A stretch of DNA of 47,143 nt, from positions 1 through 47,143 of the forward strand of contig NZ_CAJPQR010000014.1 in assembly GCF_905372745.1 (NCBI RefSeq), read 5' to 3'. The stretch's first letter is position 1, and the number at the start of each line of letters is the position of its first letter. The position numbers were made by a program, and so were the translations under genes. Positions 35,570-43,267 of this stretch are shown piece by piece. Source of the stretch: an uncultured Campylobacter sp. (GTDB taxonomy: Bacteria; Campylobacterota; Campylobacteria; Campylobacterales; Campylobacteraceae). The notes beneath the pieces are model-generated. The model saw only the letters and a list, made by a program, of their open reading frames with translations. It did not search any database and was not told the origin of the DNA.

Positions 35570-36854
35570 CCGATATCCTTTCGCATTTTGGTTTCAAGCT
35601 TAGCGATTTTTCGACGACGGGGCCGATTATTAAAATCGCGGGACGGGTGCATTTTAGCGCCATAGATTCTAAATTTTTTATTCGTCCGATGATTACTTTT
35701 TCATCCGCTCTATCTATATTTGAAACAAACGCCGCCGGCGTATCTAGGTCTAAATTTAGCTTGCTTGCCGCATTTAAAATTTCGCCCGCGTAAGCGTGCG
35801 CCATAAGCGCGACCGTCGTAACGTCTCGCGTCTTTAAAATTTCAAGCCAAGCGGTGTTTATCGCGCCGCCTTTTAGATGCGCCGAGACTATCAAAACGCC
35901 GCTGCTAACGCCTCTAATCGTAGGCGTAATAAGCGCGCTAGCGCATCCCGCAAAAACCGAACTAACGCCGCTAATTAGCTCAAACTCTACGCCGTTTTCC
36001 TCTAAAAAGCTCATCTCCTCAAACGCTCTGCCAAACAAGCTCGCGTCGCCGCCTTTTAACCGCCCGACGGTCTTGCCTTCTTTTGCCAGGCTTAGCATAA
36101 GGGCGTTTATCTGCTCTTGCGTCGCGCTATCTTCGTCTTTGCCCTTGCCTACGTTAATAATCTCTACGCCTAAATTTCGTAAAATTTCGCGCGTATCCTC
36201 GCCGACTAGTTTATCGCTTAGAGCTACGTCTAGCAGCTCAAACGCTTCAAGCGCGCCTAAGGTGAGATTTTGAAGGCTGCCGCTGCCGCAGCTGATTAAA
36301 AAAACTTTGCCTAAATTTTCGCGGCACTTCGGTTTTAAAATTTCGGCCTTTTGCGGGTTAAAATTTTCAATCGCCTCAAGCCTAGCCAGTTTTAGCTTCG
36401 GGATAAAATCCGCTAGATTCCTAGGCAAAATTTTAGCTATTTTATCCCTTACGAGCACGGCTAGGCTAGGACTTGCGCCGCTAGTGCTAACGCCTACGCT
36501 AAGCTCGCCTAAATGCGCGTTTGCGGTAAAATAAAAATCGCTTAGAGCAGGCTTATCGACTACGTTTAGCAAATAGCCTAAGCTTTTACGCTCGCTAAAT
36601 AAAGCTTGCCCTAAATTTTCATCTCCGCTAGCGTCTATTATCATTTCAAAACCGCTTAAAGTTTCGCCCAAATTTTGTCGCGTTAGCTTGCGGATTTTTA
36701 CGTTTTTATCGGCAAAAAACGGCTCTAAAATTTTTTCGGCTAAAATTTCGAACTCCCAATTAGCCGCTTTTAGAGCTAAAAATTTTTGCCGCGCGACCTT
36801 TCCGGCTCCGATTAAAAGCGCGCTTTTGGGAGTAAGGGCTACTGGTAGGGTCAT
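35562..36854 (-). CDS. cysG: Siroheme synthase (fused CysG)
   Basis: Makes siroheme, the prosthetic group of sulfite reductase, from uroporphyrinogen III. The N-terminal half is the NAD-dependent precorrin-2 dehydrogenase/ferrochelatase domain (ALLIGAGKVARQKFLAL Rossmann start). From about residue 188 follows the uroporphyrinogen III C-methyltransferase domain (SCGSGSLQNLTLGALEAF, then RLKGGDASLFGRAFEE, then ELISGVSSVFAG). At 430 residues it is slightly shorter than E. coli CysG (457). It overlaps cysI by one base. Its place here indicates dedication to assimilatory sulfite reduction. Confidence 0.93.
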   Translation of the reverse strand: MTLPVALTPKSALLIGAGKVARQKFLALKAANWEFEILAEKILEPFFADKNVKIRKLTRQNLGETLSGFEMIIDASGDENLGQALFSERKSLGYLLNVVDKPALSDFYFTANAHLGELSVGVSTSGASPSLAVLVRDKIAKILPRNLADFIPKLKLARLEAIENFNPQKAEILKPKCRENLGKVFLISCGSGSLQNLTLGALEAFELLDVALSDKLVGEDTREILRNLGVEIINVGKGKDEDSATQEQINALMLSLAKEGKTVGRLKGGDASLFGRAFEEMSFLEENGVEFELISGVSSVFAGCASALITPTIRGVSSGVLIVSAHLKGGAINTAWLEILKTRDVTTVALMAHAYAGEILNAASKLNLDLDTPAAFVSNIDRADEKVIIGRIKNLESMALKCTRPAILIIGPVVEKSLSLKPKCERISVE

Positions 36855-38563
36855 TAAATTTTATCTTTTAGCGTTTCGCCAAAAAGCGCGTCCGCGCCGT
36901 AGTCATAATACGCCCTCGGGTTTTCCTCAAACGTCCCCACTCGCTGATACAGCCCGCAAAGCTCAGCTATGACGTTATCTCCGCCGTTATCGACCCAGTC
37001 GTTAAAATTTTTAAACTCGGATTTTACTTGCGTAAATCTTTTAAGCGTTTGGTAGACGAATTCAGGCACGTGATAAGCGGCCACGCCGCCTACTTTTTTG
37101 CCGAATTTGCTTTTGCCTTCTTTTAGCTCGCCTCCGGCAAATACGCTGTAATAAGGAAGCGACCTGCCGTCCTCGCGCCTAGTGCCGCCCATAAAGCCTA
37201 AATTTGCGTTTTGATGAGCGGTGCAGGAGTTTGGACAGCCCGACATTTTAATAACGATATCTTTTAAAAGAGAAAAGTCTAAATCGCTGTTTCTAATATG
37301 ATCGTGGATAGCCTCCACGGCGCCTTTTGGACGGCAAATTCCTAGCCGACAGGTCGATGCGCCCGTGCACGGAGTCATGTTTGCAAACACGCGCGGATCG
37401 GCGCTCATAGGCGAAATCTCCGCGATAACGGGATAAAGTGCGATAAGATCGGTCTTTTTGAGATTTTTTAAGATTATATGCTGGTCTCGGCTTATAAAAA
37501 GCGAATCTTTTAGGCCGAGTTTAATAAGCGCTTTTGATAGCTTTATCGCATCGTCTCCGCGCACGTTACCCCATAAAAACGGCACTACGGCGTAGTAATA
37601 GCCTTTTTGTTTTTGCGCGGTTACGTAGTTTTGTACCCATGCTTTTTGCGCGGCGGAAAATCTAACGCGAGGCTCGCTTACTAGCGGCTTAACGCCCCTT
37701 GGCTCTTTGATATCCAGTTTCCATTTTTCGCTTGAAACTCTAATTTTTGCGACCTCGTCCTCGATCATTTTAAAAATCGTCTCTTTTCCTATCTTCTCGG
37801 CGGCATGGCGCAGGCGGGCGGAGTTTCTATGCTCGTAATCGCCGGTTTTAGCAAACACGAGCTTGATGGCTTGCGCGTATAAAAAGGCTTCGTTTGCGGG
37901 GATAAAGCTTTTAAATTTATCGCCTAGGCGCGGTTTTGAGCCCATTCCGCCAGCGACGTAGACTATAAAGCCTTTTTTGCCGTCTTTTTTGGTTGCTACA
38001 AAGCCCGCGTCCGTGATAGTCGCGTTTGCTCGGTCGGCCTTGGAGCCGGAAAAAGCGATTTTAAATTTCCTAGAAAGTCCGTAAGAATCGGCTCTGCCGA
38101 TAAGCATGCTAGTAATAGCGTTTGCGTAGGGAAGGACGTTAAAAGCCTCGTCTTTGGCGACTCCCGCTAGCGCGTCGCAAACCACGCCTCTAACGCAATC
38201 CCCGCATGCGCCGCGTGTAGTCATATTTATCGCGGCGATCTCGTTTTCAAGCTCTATAAATTCGTCGTCTTTTACGAAATGAAGCTGAATGCTAGCTCTC
38301 GTAGATAGATGCAAAAATCCGTTGGCGTAGCGCTTGCAAAGCTCGCCGAGGCGTGCGAATTCTTTAGCGCCAACGCCGCCGCCGTGCGTTTTTACCCGCG
38401 CCATGTAGCTGTCTTTTACGCGCTGTTCGTATATCCCAAACGCCACGCGAATTTTCTCAAAACCCTTAAAATCAAGCTCGCCGCTTTTATATTCTTGCCA
38501 TTTTTGCCTAAAAAATTCCGCGTCTTTGACGCTTACTTCTGCCGGAATAATATAGGTGTCCAT
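36854..38563 (-). CDS. cysI: Assimilatory sulfite reductase hemoprotein
   Basis: Reduces sulfite to sulfide in six electron steps. The siroheme/[4Fe-4S] cysteines are present in TPCTGASTCRLG and SGCPNSCTAH, with two half-repeats around the nitrite/sulfite reductase ferredoxin-like domains. The 569 residues are close to the 570 of E. coli CysI. The electron donor partner CysJ is not encoded in the window, so ferredoxin or an unlinked flavoprotein is likely. Assimilatory nitrite reductase is an alternative, but every neighbour belongs to sulfate metabolism. This is the first gene of the leftward operon. Confidence 0.88.
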   Translation of the reverse strand: MDTYIIPAEVSVKDAEFFRQKWQEYKSGELDFKGFEKIRVAFGIYEQRVKDSYMARVKTHGGGVGAKEFARLGELCKRYANGFLHLSTRASIQLHFVKDDEFIELENEIAAINMTTRGACGDCVRGVVCDALAGVAKDEAFNVLPYANAITSMLIGRADSYGLSRKFKIAFSGSKADRANATITDAGFVATKKDGKKGFIVYVAGGMGSKPRLGDKFKSFIPANEAFLYAQAIKLVFAKTGDYEHRNSARLRHAAEKIGKETIFKMIEDEVAKIRVSSEKWKLDIKEPRGVKPLVSEPRVRFSAAQKAWVQNYVTAQKQKGYYYAVVPFLWGNVRGDDAIKLSKALIKLGLKDSLFISRDQHIILKNLKKTDLIALYPVIAEISPMSADPRVFANMTPCTGASTCRLGICRPKGAVEAIHDHIRNSDLDFSLLKDIVIKMSGCPNSCTAHQNANLGFMGGTRREDGRSLPYYSVFAGGELKEGKSKFGKKVGGVAAYHVPEFVYQTLKRFTQVKSEFKNFNDWVDNGGDNVIAELCGLYQRVGTFEENPRAYYDYGADALFGETLKDKI

Positions 38564-39159
38564 CGTTTGCCTTTTTATAAAATTTGGGCGAGATTTTACA
38601 ATAAATTTACTTAAATAGATTAAATATTATTAAAATTTTTGGTTTTACGATAGAAATTTAACAATAAGGCAATTTAAAATTAAATAAGAGTTTTTTATTG
38701 TAAGCCAATTGAAAGTCATTCGTCGGCGTAGTAGGACTTGCGCCTATGATCGCTTTTGCCGGCTTTATAATTGCGAGCTATCAAGCATTTCGCATTTTTT
38801 GTACTTTGGCTTGCGAGACAATATAACAGCATGCGGGTTGTGGGCAAACTCTTTGTTGTCATGGATTTTTATTTTGTCTCCTTTTTGAGGGTTTTAATTT
38901 TGGTTTGGTTTCCCTAAAAAGTAATTATATCCGCGTACTTTCGTATTTTTATTTTTCTTAAAATATCGTATTTTAGGCGCTTTGCGAGCTATTTTAACAT
39001 ATCGTCCGTTATTTTATGTTTACTTTACTTCAACTAGGTAGAAACGGCTACATAGTAAATTTTGTATAGTAATCAAGGCTGTTTTCTACTGCCAGTTGAG
39101 CGGAAGCTCTATTTAGAATGCTGTATCCCAGGGATTTTAAATGCGTAAATTGTATGCTA
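38564..39159. other. Gap between cysI and the integrated element
   Basis: 600 bp without an intact gene. The cysI promoter should be here (TAAAAT on the minus strand at 38593-38598). On the minus strand at about 38765-38897 a protein-like frame without start codon reads KIKIHDNKEFAHNPHAV and then RKPKYKKCEML, perhaps a gene fragment. The rest is AT-rich. Confidence 0.4.
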
Positions 39160-39219
39160 TGGTGCCCGAGGTCGGACTCGAACCGACACAAGGTTGCCCT
39201 TACCAGATTTTGAGTCTGG
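39160..39219 (-). repeat. Truncated tRNA-Leu(CAA) 3' half, attachment site
   Basis: On the minus strand this reads anticodon stem CCAGA, loop CTCAAAA (anticodon CAA), stem TCTGG, a long variable arm, T-arm GTCGG TTCGAGT CCGAC, acceptor CTCGGGC, A, CCA. The matching 5' acceptor GCCCGAG and D-arm are absent beyond 39220. It is a half gene left by site-specific integration, not a working tRNA. Confidence 0.88.
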
Positions 39220-39332
39220 GTCTTTACTAAACTATAGATTATTATAACTTTCTATAAATACCCTATTTTGCGCTATTTTAGTATATTTATAATTTCCTTA
39301 TAAGTGACAATTTTATACAATTTGCTATAAAA

Positions 39333-39356
39333 ATGTGTACCCTAATGTGTACCCTA
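39333..39356 (+). repeat. Tandem 12-bp repeat before the integrase
   Basis: Two exact copies of ATGTGTACCCTA, adjacent, 36 bp before the integrase GTG. Likely arm-type binding sites for the integrase or a control site for its transcription. Confidence 0.6.
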
Positions 39357-39391
39357 ACAAAAATTTGATCATATAGATATAGGATTTTGCT

Positions 39392-40567
39392 GTGGCAGAT
39401 AAGCTGATTAAAGTCAATCTTGATAATGCGGATTGTAAAAACATATATTTTGTAAATAATGACGATTTGTTCGCTGGAAAAGAGATCGTAAAAGCCCCAA
39501 CTTACATTAGTAGAGACTATAAACTGATATTAAGAATTACTATTGTAAATATTAGCGGCATGAGAACTCAAACTAAGAAGACGTATTCTTTTAATAAAAA
39601 AATCACTTTCTTGCAGGCGATCAAGGAGGTGGCGTCAAAAAGAGAAGGGCTTTTGAGTAAGCTCAAAGAGGGTAAGCATAAAGAGATAAAAATAAAAATA
39701 CCGACATTAAGTCAGGCGTGGGGCAGATATATGGATATGAAGAAAAATCAACTATCCTCAAATACGCTTGCTTCCTATAATCTATTTACAAATAAATGGA
39801 TACTGTCTGATTCTAAGCTAGCCAAAACGCCTATAACCCACATTACCACCGAAATGCTGCAAAGCATAGTGAATAAAATGCTAGATCTAGGTATGAGCCC
39901 TAGAACCTCAAAATCTGTTAAAGAAGCTCTTAGGCCTATGTTTAACCTGTATGTTTTGGAGGGTATGGTTAAAACTAACCCAGCTAGCTTGATTCAAATA
40001 CCTAAATTTGACAACCAGGTAAATATTGAGCTAGATGACGAAAAAATAAGGGAACTATACGATGCGCTATATGGTTATCCGGTAGAACCGTTTAGAAGTA
40101 TATTTGTGTGGCTTTCGCATGGCAGAAGACTAAATGAGGTTTTGAGTTTAGAATGGAGAGACATAAATATACCAAATGGCATATATAATATTAGATACGA
40201 AAATAATAAAGTTAGAAAGCCTATGACTTATAAATTAAGCAATGAGCTTTTAGAAACCCTTAAAAATATAGATAGGCAAGAAAGCGGCTATATATTTCAC
40301 GCCATAACAGATAAGAGTAAAAAAATAGATAAAAATACAATCAGACCTCATTGGGAAAAGATATTAGCAAAGCTTGGGATAAAAATTAGAATTCACGATT
40401 TAAGGCACTTGATAGGCGGAGTTTTGGTTTCGGAGGGTAAAACGTTAGAGCAGATAGCTTCTATACTAGGCCATACTTCTACAAATGTTACAAAAAGATA
40501 TTCAAAGGTCAGAAGAGAAGTGGCTGCCGAAAGCCTAGATGATTTTTTTAGAAGAGTAAAAAAATAA
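39392..40567 (+). CDS. int: Tyrosine recombinase (phage-type integrase)
   Basis: Catalyses integration and excision of the element at the tRNA-Leu site. It has an N-terminal arm-binding part, a SAM-like core-binding domain (about 110-190), and the catalytic domain with R246 in GRRLNE, H335-R338 in HDLRH, H361 in LGHTS and nucleophile Y370 in KRYSKV. The 391 residues are typical. The start is GTG 39392 with AGGA seven bases upstream. It is adjacent to the attachment site and directed into the element. Confidence is high. Confidence 0.95.
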   Translation: MADKLIKVNLDNADCKNIYFVNNDDLFAGKEIVKAPTYISRDYKLILRITIVNISGMRTQTKKTYSFNKKITFLQAIKEVASKREGLLSKLKEGKHKEIKIKIPTLSQAWGRYMDMKKNQLSSNTLASYNLFTNKWILSDSKLAKTPITHITTEMLQSIVNKMLDLGMSPRTSKSVKEALRPMFNLYVLEGMVKTNPASLIQIPKFDNQVNIELDDEKIRELYDALYGYPVEPFRSIFVWLSHGRRLNEVLSLEWRDINIPNGIYNIRYENNKVRKPMTYKLSNELLETLKNIDRQESGYIFHAITDKSKKIDKNTIRPHWEKILAKLGIKIRIHDLRHLIGGVLVSEGKTLEQIASILGHTSTNVTKRYSKVRREVAAESLDDFFRRVKK

Positions 40568-40591
40568 AATCTATTGCCACTGATAAAATAT

Positions 40592-40891
40592 TTACGCGCT
40601 AATAACGCTTATCGGTTTTATGGCTTCCAGCTCGGCTTTTTGCCTATTTTTGCTTTCTCTTAGCTCTATATCGCTTTGTAAATTAATAAAAAATCCGTCG
40701 GACATCGAGAAGTATCTTGAGAGCCTCAAGGCCGTATCTATAGATACTCTGCGTCTTCCATGTAAAATATCTTGTATGCGAGAAACCGGTAAATCTATAT
40801 CTTTGGCTAGTCTATATGCCGATAGGCCGTAAGGTTCCATAAATTCGCTAGCTAAAATTTCTCCTATCGTAGGAAGAGGTATTCTATCCAT
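40592..40891 (-). CDS. higA: HigA-family antitoxin
   Basis: Helix-turn-helix antitoxin (99 residues) that neutralises HigB and represses its operon. The sequence (PTIGEILASEFMEPYGLSAYRLAKDIDLPVSRIQDILHGRRRVS) is the standard XRE/VapI form, with DTALRLSRYFSMSDGFFINLQ after it. It is second in the operon, nine bases after higB; toxin-first order is typical of HigBA. It lies between the integrase and the cargo and probably stabilises the element. Confidence 0.92.
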   Translation of the reverse strand: MDRIPLPTIGEILASEFMEPYGLSAYRLAKDIDLPVSRIQDILHGRRRVSIDTALRLSRYFSMSDGFFINLQSDIELRESKNRQKAELEAIKPISVISA

Positions 40892-40900
40892 AACTACTCC

Positions 40901-41185
40901 TTAATGATAATCCACTATTTGCACGTCGCAAAAATCGTTTTTGTTTTCTAGCTTAAAACAAATGCGCCATTTGTCGTTTATTCTTATACTATACTCGTCT
41001 TTTCTATCGCCTATTAGTTTTTCTAGGCGATTGGACGGCGGAGAGCGCAAATCGTTTAAATTATCCGCATTGTTTATCATCAAGAGTTTGCGCAAAGCCT
41101 TTTGCTGCACATCGGGCGGAAACTTTTTTGAAAAAGTCTCACTGTATATAAGCTCGGTCTCTTTGTCTGCAAAACTCTTTATCAT
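40901..41185 (-). CDS. higB: HigB/RelE-family toxin
   Basis: A 94-residue ribosome-dependent mRNA endonuclease toxin of the RelE fold. MIKSFADKETE starts the family, PPSNRLEKLIGDRKDEYSIRINDKWRICFKLE is the core with the conserved arginine/lysine residues, and VQIVDYH is the typical end. The promoter is exceptionally clear and lies so close to the ATG that the mRNA would be nearly leaderless; no ribosome site exists. It is the first gene of the pair. Confidence 0.92.
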   Translation of the reverse strand: MIKSFADKETELIYSETFSKKFPPDVQQKALRKLLMINNADNLNDLRSPPSNRLEKLIGDRKDEYSIRINDKWRICFKLENKNDFCDVQIVDYH

Positions 41186-41193
41186 AGTTAAGG

Positions 41194-41222
41194 ATTATAC
41201 ACGAAATTCAGGTATAAGTCAA
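41194..41222 (-). promoter_or_regulatory. Promoter of higBA, giving a nearly leaderless transcript
   Basis: On the minus strand, TTGACT (41217-41222), a 17-bp spacer and TATAAT (41194-41199), then CCTTAACT and the higB ATG at 41185. Transcription should begin within about four bases of the start codon. Confidence 0.8.
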
Positions 41223-41241
41223 TATGTTTTATTTTTAAAAA

Positions 41242-41278
41242 ATATTCACTCGTTCGGCTTGACCGAACGAGTGAATAT
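41242..41278 (-). terminator. 16-bp perfect hairpin upstream of higBA
   Basis: ATATTCACTCGTTCGG and CCGAACGAGTGAATAT around the loop CTTGA. On the minus strand it is followed by TTTTTTAAAAAT. It may shield higBA from read-through or be an operator; it is separated from the promoter by about 20 bp. Confidence 0.6.
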
Positions 41279-41282
41279 AAGA

Positions 41283-41690
41283 TTATTTTTGTATAATTTT
41301 TATTTTTAGTATTTTGGCTATCAAATCTACGCTGCGAATGCTCACTTCAATAACTTTTAGCATCAAATCTAAAATATATCGTGTATTATCATTATAAAGA
41401 TTTGGGTAGTTTACTATACCATTATCCATCCGATGGCACTCTTGCCGTTTACTACGTAATCATAAGCTTTTTCTGGAACATTTATTTTATTATTATAGAC
41501 GATAGTTTTTTGGTTTTTGAGTAATTTTTACATTTTTCTCAAATCCAATTTTTGTCACCTTAAGATCACTATCCTTTAAAAGTTCTGGCTAATCGAACAA
41601 ATTTCCAATCTCAATTTTACCCTTCGTGATCTTAGAGACAAGGAGTAAGGTAGCCACTAAAAGTTTAGACGGTTCTAAGAGCTTAAAAGA
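41283..41690 (-). pseudogene. C-terminal wreck of a type ISP-like restriction/helicase protein
   Basis: Conceptual translation with shifts gives DSDLKVTKIGFEKN, then VPEKAYDYVVNGKSAIGWIM, then NTRYILDLMLKVIEVSIRSVD, ending in LIAKI. These follow the C-terminus of type ISP (single-chain DEAD-box) restriction-modification enzymes (EYVVNGKSAIEWIMERYQV and RYILDLLL patterns). At least one stop, one frameshift and a deletion between IM and NYPNLY disrupt it. Family assignment is from memory; the stretch is clearly dead. It marks lost defence cargo. Confidence 0.72.
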
Positions 41691-41703
41691 TCGGTATAAA
41701 TTT

Positions 41704-41712
41704 TGATATAAT
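41704..41712 (+). promoter_or_regulatory. Extended -10 promoter before the secreted protein trio
   Basis: TGATATAAT, an extended -10, about 170 bases before the first ATG. A long untranslated leader would follow; no clear structure was found in it. Confidence 0.4.
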
Positions 41713-41883
41713 TGCAAAGCGTTTTAACTCAAAGTATTTTAAATATTTTTTGTTATTTAGCAAACAATCTTCTTCTATTTTTGTAGTTTTTGGATGGTAG
41801 CAATTGTAATATAGGAGCAAAAGTCTAGTCACCGGAACATCCAGTTAACCACATTTCTAAATATAACCCATAAGGAGGGTAAA

Positions 41884-42312
41884 ATGAAAAAGTTCGTAAT
41901 CTCAATGTTGGCAGTTCTTGCCTTAGCTTCAAGTGTAAATGCAGGCGTTAATTTGGCAGCAATAGAATCTTCTACCGGTCAGCCTATTGAAGTGGTAAAG
42001 AAGGTGTTTGCAGAGTCTAGCTCCAAGGCTCTTAAAAAGATCTCGAATAAAGATCAAGCCACGATGATGAACAGCGGTGCACATCAGCAGTTAGAGGCGT
42101 TGTTATATCTAATAGATACACTTGATAAAAGGTTTCCGGGGAATGATTTAAAGGTTAGAACTGCGCAATTTATCGAAAATGCATATGGCGTTAATAAAGA
42201 TCTCGACGAAGCAGAGTATGCATATGCGTTTGAGAAATTCACTACACTGCAAGTTCAGGATATATGCAATGAATTGACGTGGCGTCTATATAAGTTTTTC
42301 GAAGTAGAATAA
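41884..42312 (+). CDS. Secreted protein of unknown function, paralog 1
   Basis: A 142-residue product with a signal peptide (MKKFVISMLAVLALASSVNA) and a helical, charged mature part of about 120 residues with one cysteine and no recognised domain. It shares with the next two genes a layout of short N-terminal segment, helical middle, a motif [K/Q]xFIExAYGV and a C-terminal helix ending in LYKFFE. AAGGAGG at 41872-41878 precedes the ATG by five bases. First gene in a three-gene operon. Function is unknown. Confidence 0.75.
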   Translation: MKKFVISMLAVLALASSVNAGVNLAAIESSTGQPIEVVKKVFAESSSKALKKISNKDQATMMNSGAHQQLEALLYLIDTLDKRFPGNDLKVRTAQFIENAYGVNKDLDEAEYAYAFEKFTTLQVQDICNELTWRLYKFFEVE

Positions 42313-42321
42313 GGGAGTAGC

Positions 42322-42735
42322 GTGAAAAAGTTATTACTAATATTAATAGCCGGACTAACATTGGTGTTTGCCGATGTAGTTCCGGCGAACTTAAGCGGGA
42401 CTGGCATGCCAGTCTCCGAGTTTGTGGCAAGGGGTAAGAACGAGCGGGATATAGTAGCGAGCATGGCACCGAAAGAAAAAGAGGAGTATGTAAAAGAATC
42501 ACTTAGAACACAAATAGTTCTACAGATAGATTCATTTACTAGATACACACTTCTTGATCCAGAATCAGATGCTTACAATTCAGTAGCTGGATTCTTAAAG
42601 AAAGGCTATGGCATAGATATAGAAGGCACTAACGTAAAGCTTGATAATCTAGGAAAGTTGAGCTTAGGCGAGTTAATAAATCTAAGTACTGATTTAACAA
42701 TCAGGCTTAGCGAAAACATTGGAATAGGAAGATAA
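42322..42735 (+). CDS. Secreted protein of unknown function, paralog 2
   Basis: A 137-residue product that starts at GTG 42322, nine bases after the previous stop, with GGGAG seven bases before it. Signal peptide MKKLLLILIAGLTLVFA. The mature part has VVPANLSGTGMPVSEF, where GTGMPV aligns with GQPIEV of paralog 1 and GLPAYL of paralog 3. RTQIVLQIDSFTRYTLL and AGFLKKGYGID align with the other paralogs. No cysteine remains. No homology to any known domain is recognised. Confidence 0.75.
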   Translation: MKKLLLILIAGLTLVFADVVPANLSGTGMPVSEFVARGKNERDIVASMAPKEKEEYVKESLRTQIVLQIDSFTRYTLLDPESDAYNSVAGFLKKGYGIDIEGTNVKLDNLGKLSLGELINLSTDLTIRLSENIGIGR

Positions 42736-42736
42736 G

Positions 42737-43165
42737 ATGAAAAAGTTATTTGTTACATTGGTAATGGTGTTAGGTTTAGTAAGTTCTATAGATGCTAGAA
42801 TTATTCCACCTAACTTAGACTACTATGGGTTACCTGCTTATCTAAGAAGTGATAATGAAGAAGTTCTAAGCGACATTGAAGACTTTAACAAAATGTCTCC
42901 TGATAAGAAGATTAAAGAAGTTAAGGTTATAATGGCTAATCAAATTGTATCATTAGCGGAAACTATGGCTACTGTAGAGAAACTACAACCAAATCTAGAC
43001 TTAGTGAATAATGCTAGTCAATTTATAGGTTATGCATATGGAATTAACCTAGACCTGAGACAAAGAGAGTATGCAGTGGAGGCATTAGTTAAGTTGGACG
43101 TTCCTATGTTAGCAGATGTATACTATAATGTACTGTCTAGATTTCAAGCGGTATTCGAACAGTAA
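42737..43165 (+). CDS. Secreted protein of unknown function, paralog 3
   Basis: A 142-residue product one base after paralog 2, with AGGAAG before the ATG. Signal peptide MKKLFVTLVMVLGLVSSIDA. MANQIVSLAETMATVEKL and SQFIGYAYGINLD align with paralogs 1 and 2, and LSRFQAVFE with LYKFFE. It is more AT-rich than the other two, so the family is diverging or the gene has a separate history. A palindromic terminator follows directly. Function is unknown. Confidence 0.75.
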   Translation: MKKLFVTLVMVLGLVSSIDARIIPPNLDYYGLPAYLRSDNEEVLSDIEDFNKMSPDKKIKEVKVIMANQIVSLAETMATVEKLQPNLDLVNNASQFIGYAYGINLDLRQREYAVEALVKLDVPMLADVYYNVLSRFQAVFEQ

Positions 43166-43171
43166 AATATC

Positions 43172-43220
43172 CAGTACCTATACGCCTAGGCGTATAGGTA
43201 CTGTTAATTATTTTTTAATT
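43172..43220 (+). terminator. Perfect 32-bp palindrome and T-rich tail
   Basis: CAGTACCTATACGCCT is followed at once by its reverse complement AGGCGTATAGGTACTG, then TTAATTATTTTTTAATT. It ends the secreted-paralog operon and could also act on the opposite strand. Confidence 0.75.
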
Positions 43221-43267
43221 ATATGTTATTAATAAAATTTATTGGTATCGTGCACAGAAAGTAAAGA

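Noticed and set aside
39160..39219. A functional tRNA-Leu
   Set aside because: The 5' acceptor strand, D-arm and 5' part are missing; only anticodon stem to CCA is present.
43172..43203. Insertion sequence end
   Set aside because: No transposase or second copy nearby; position after a stop and T-rich tail fit a terminator.
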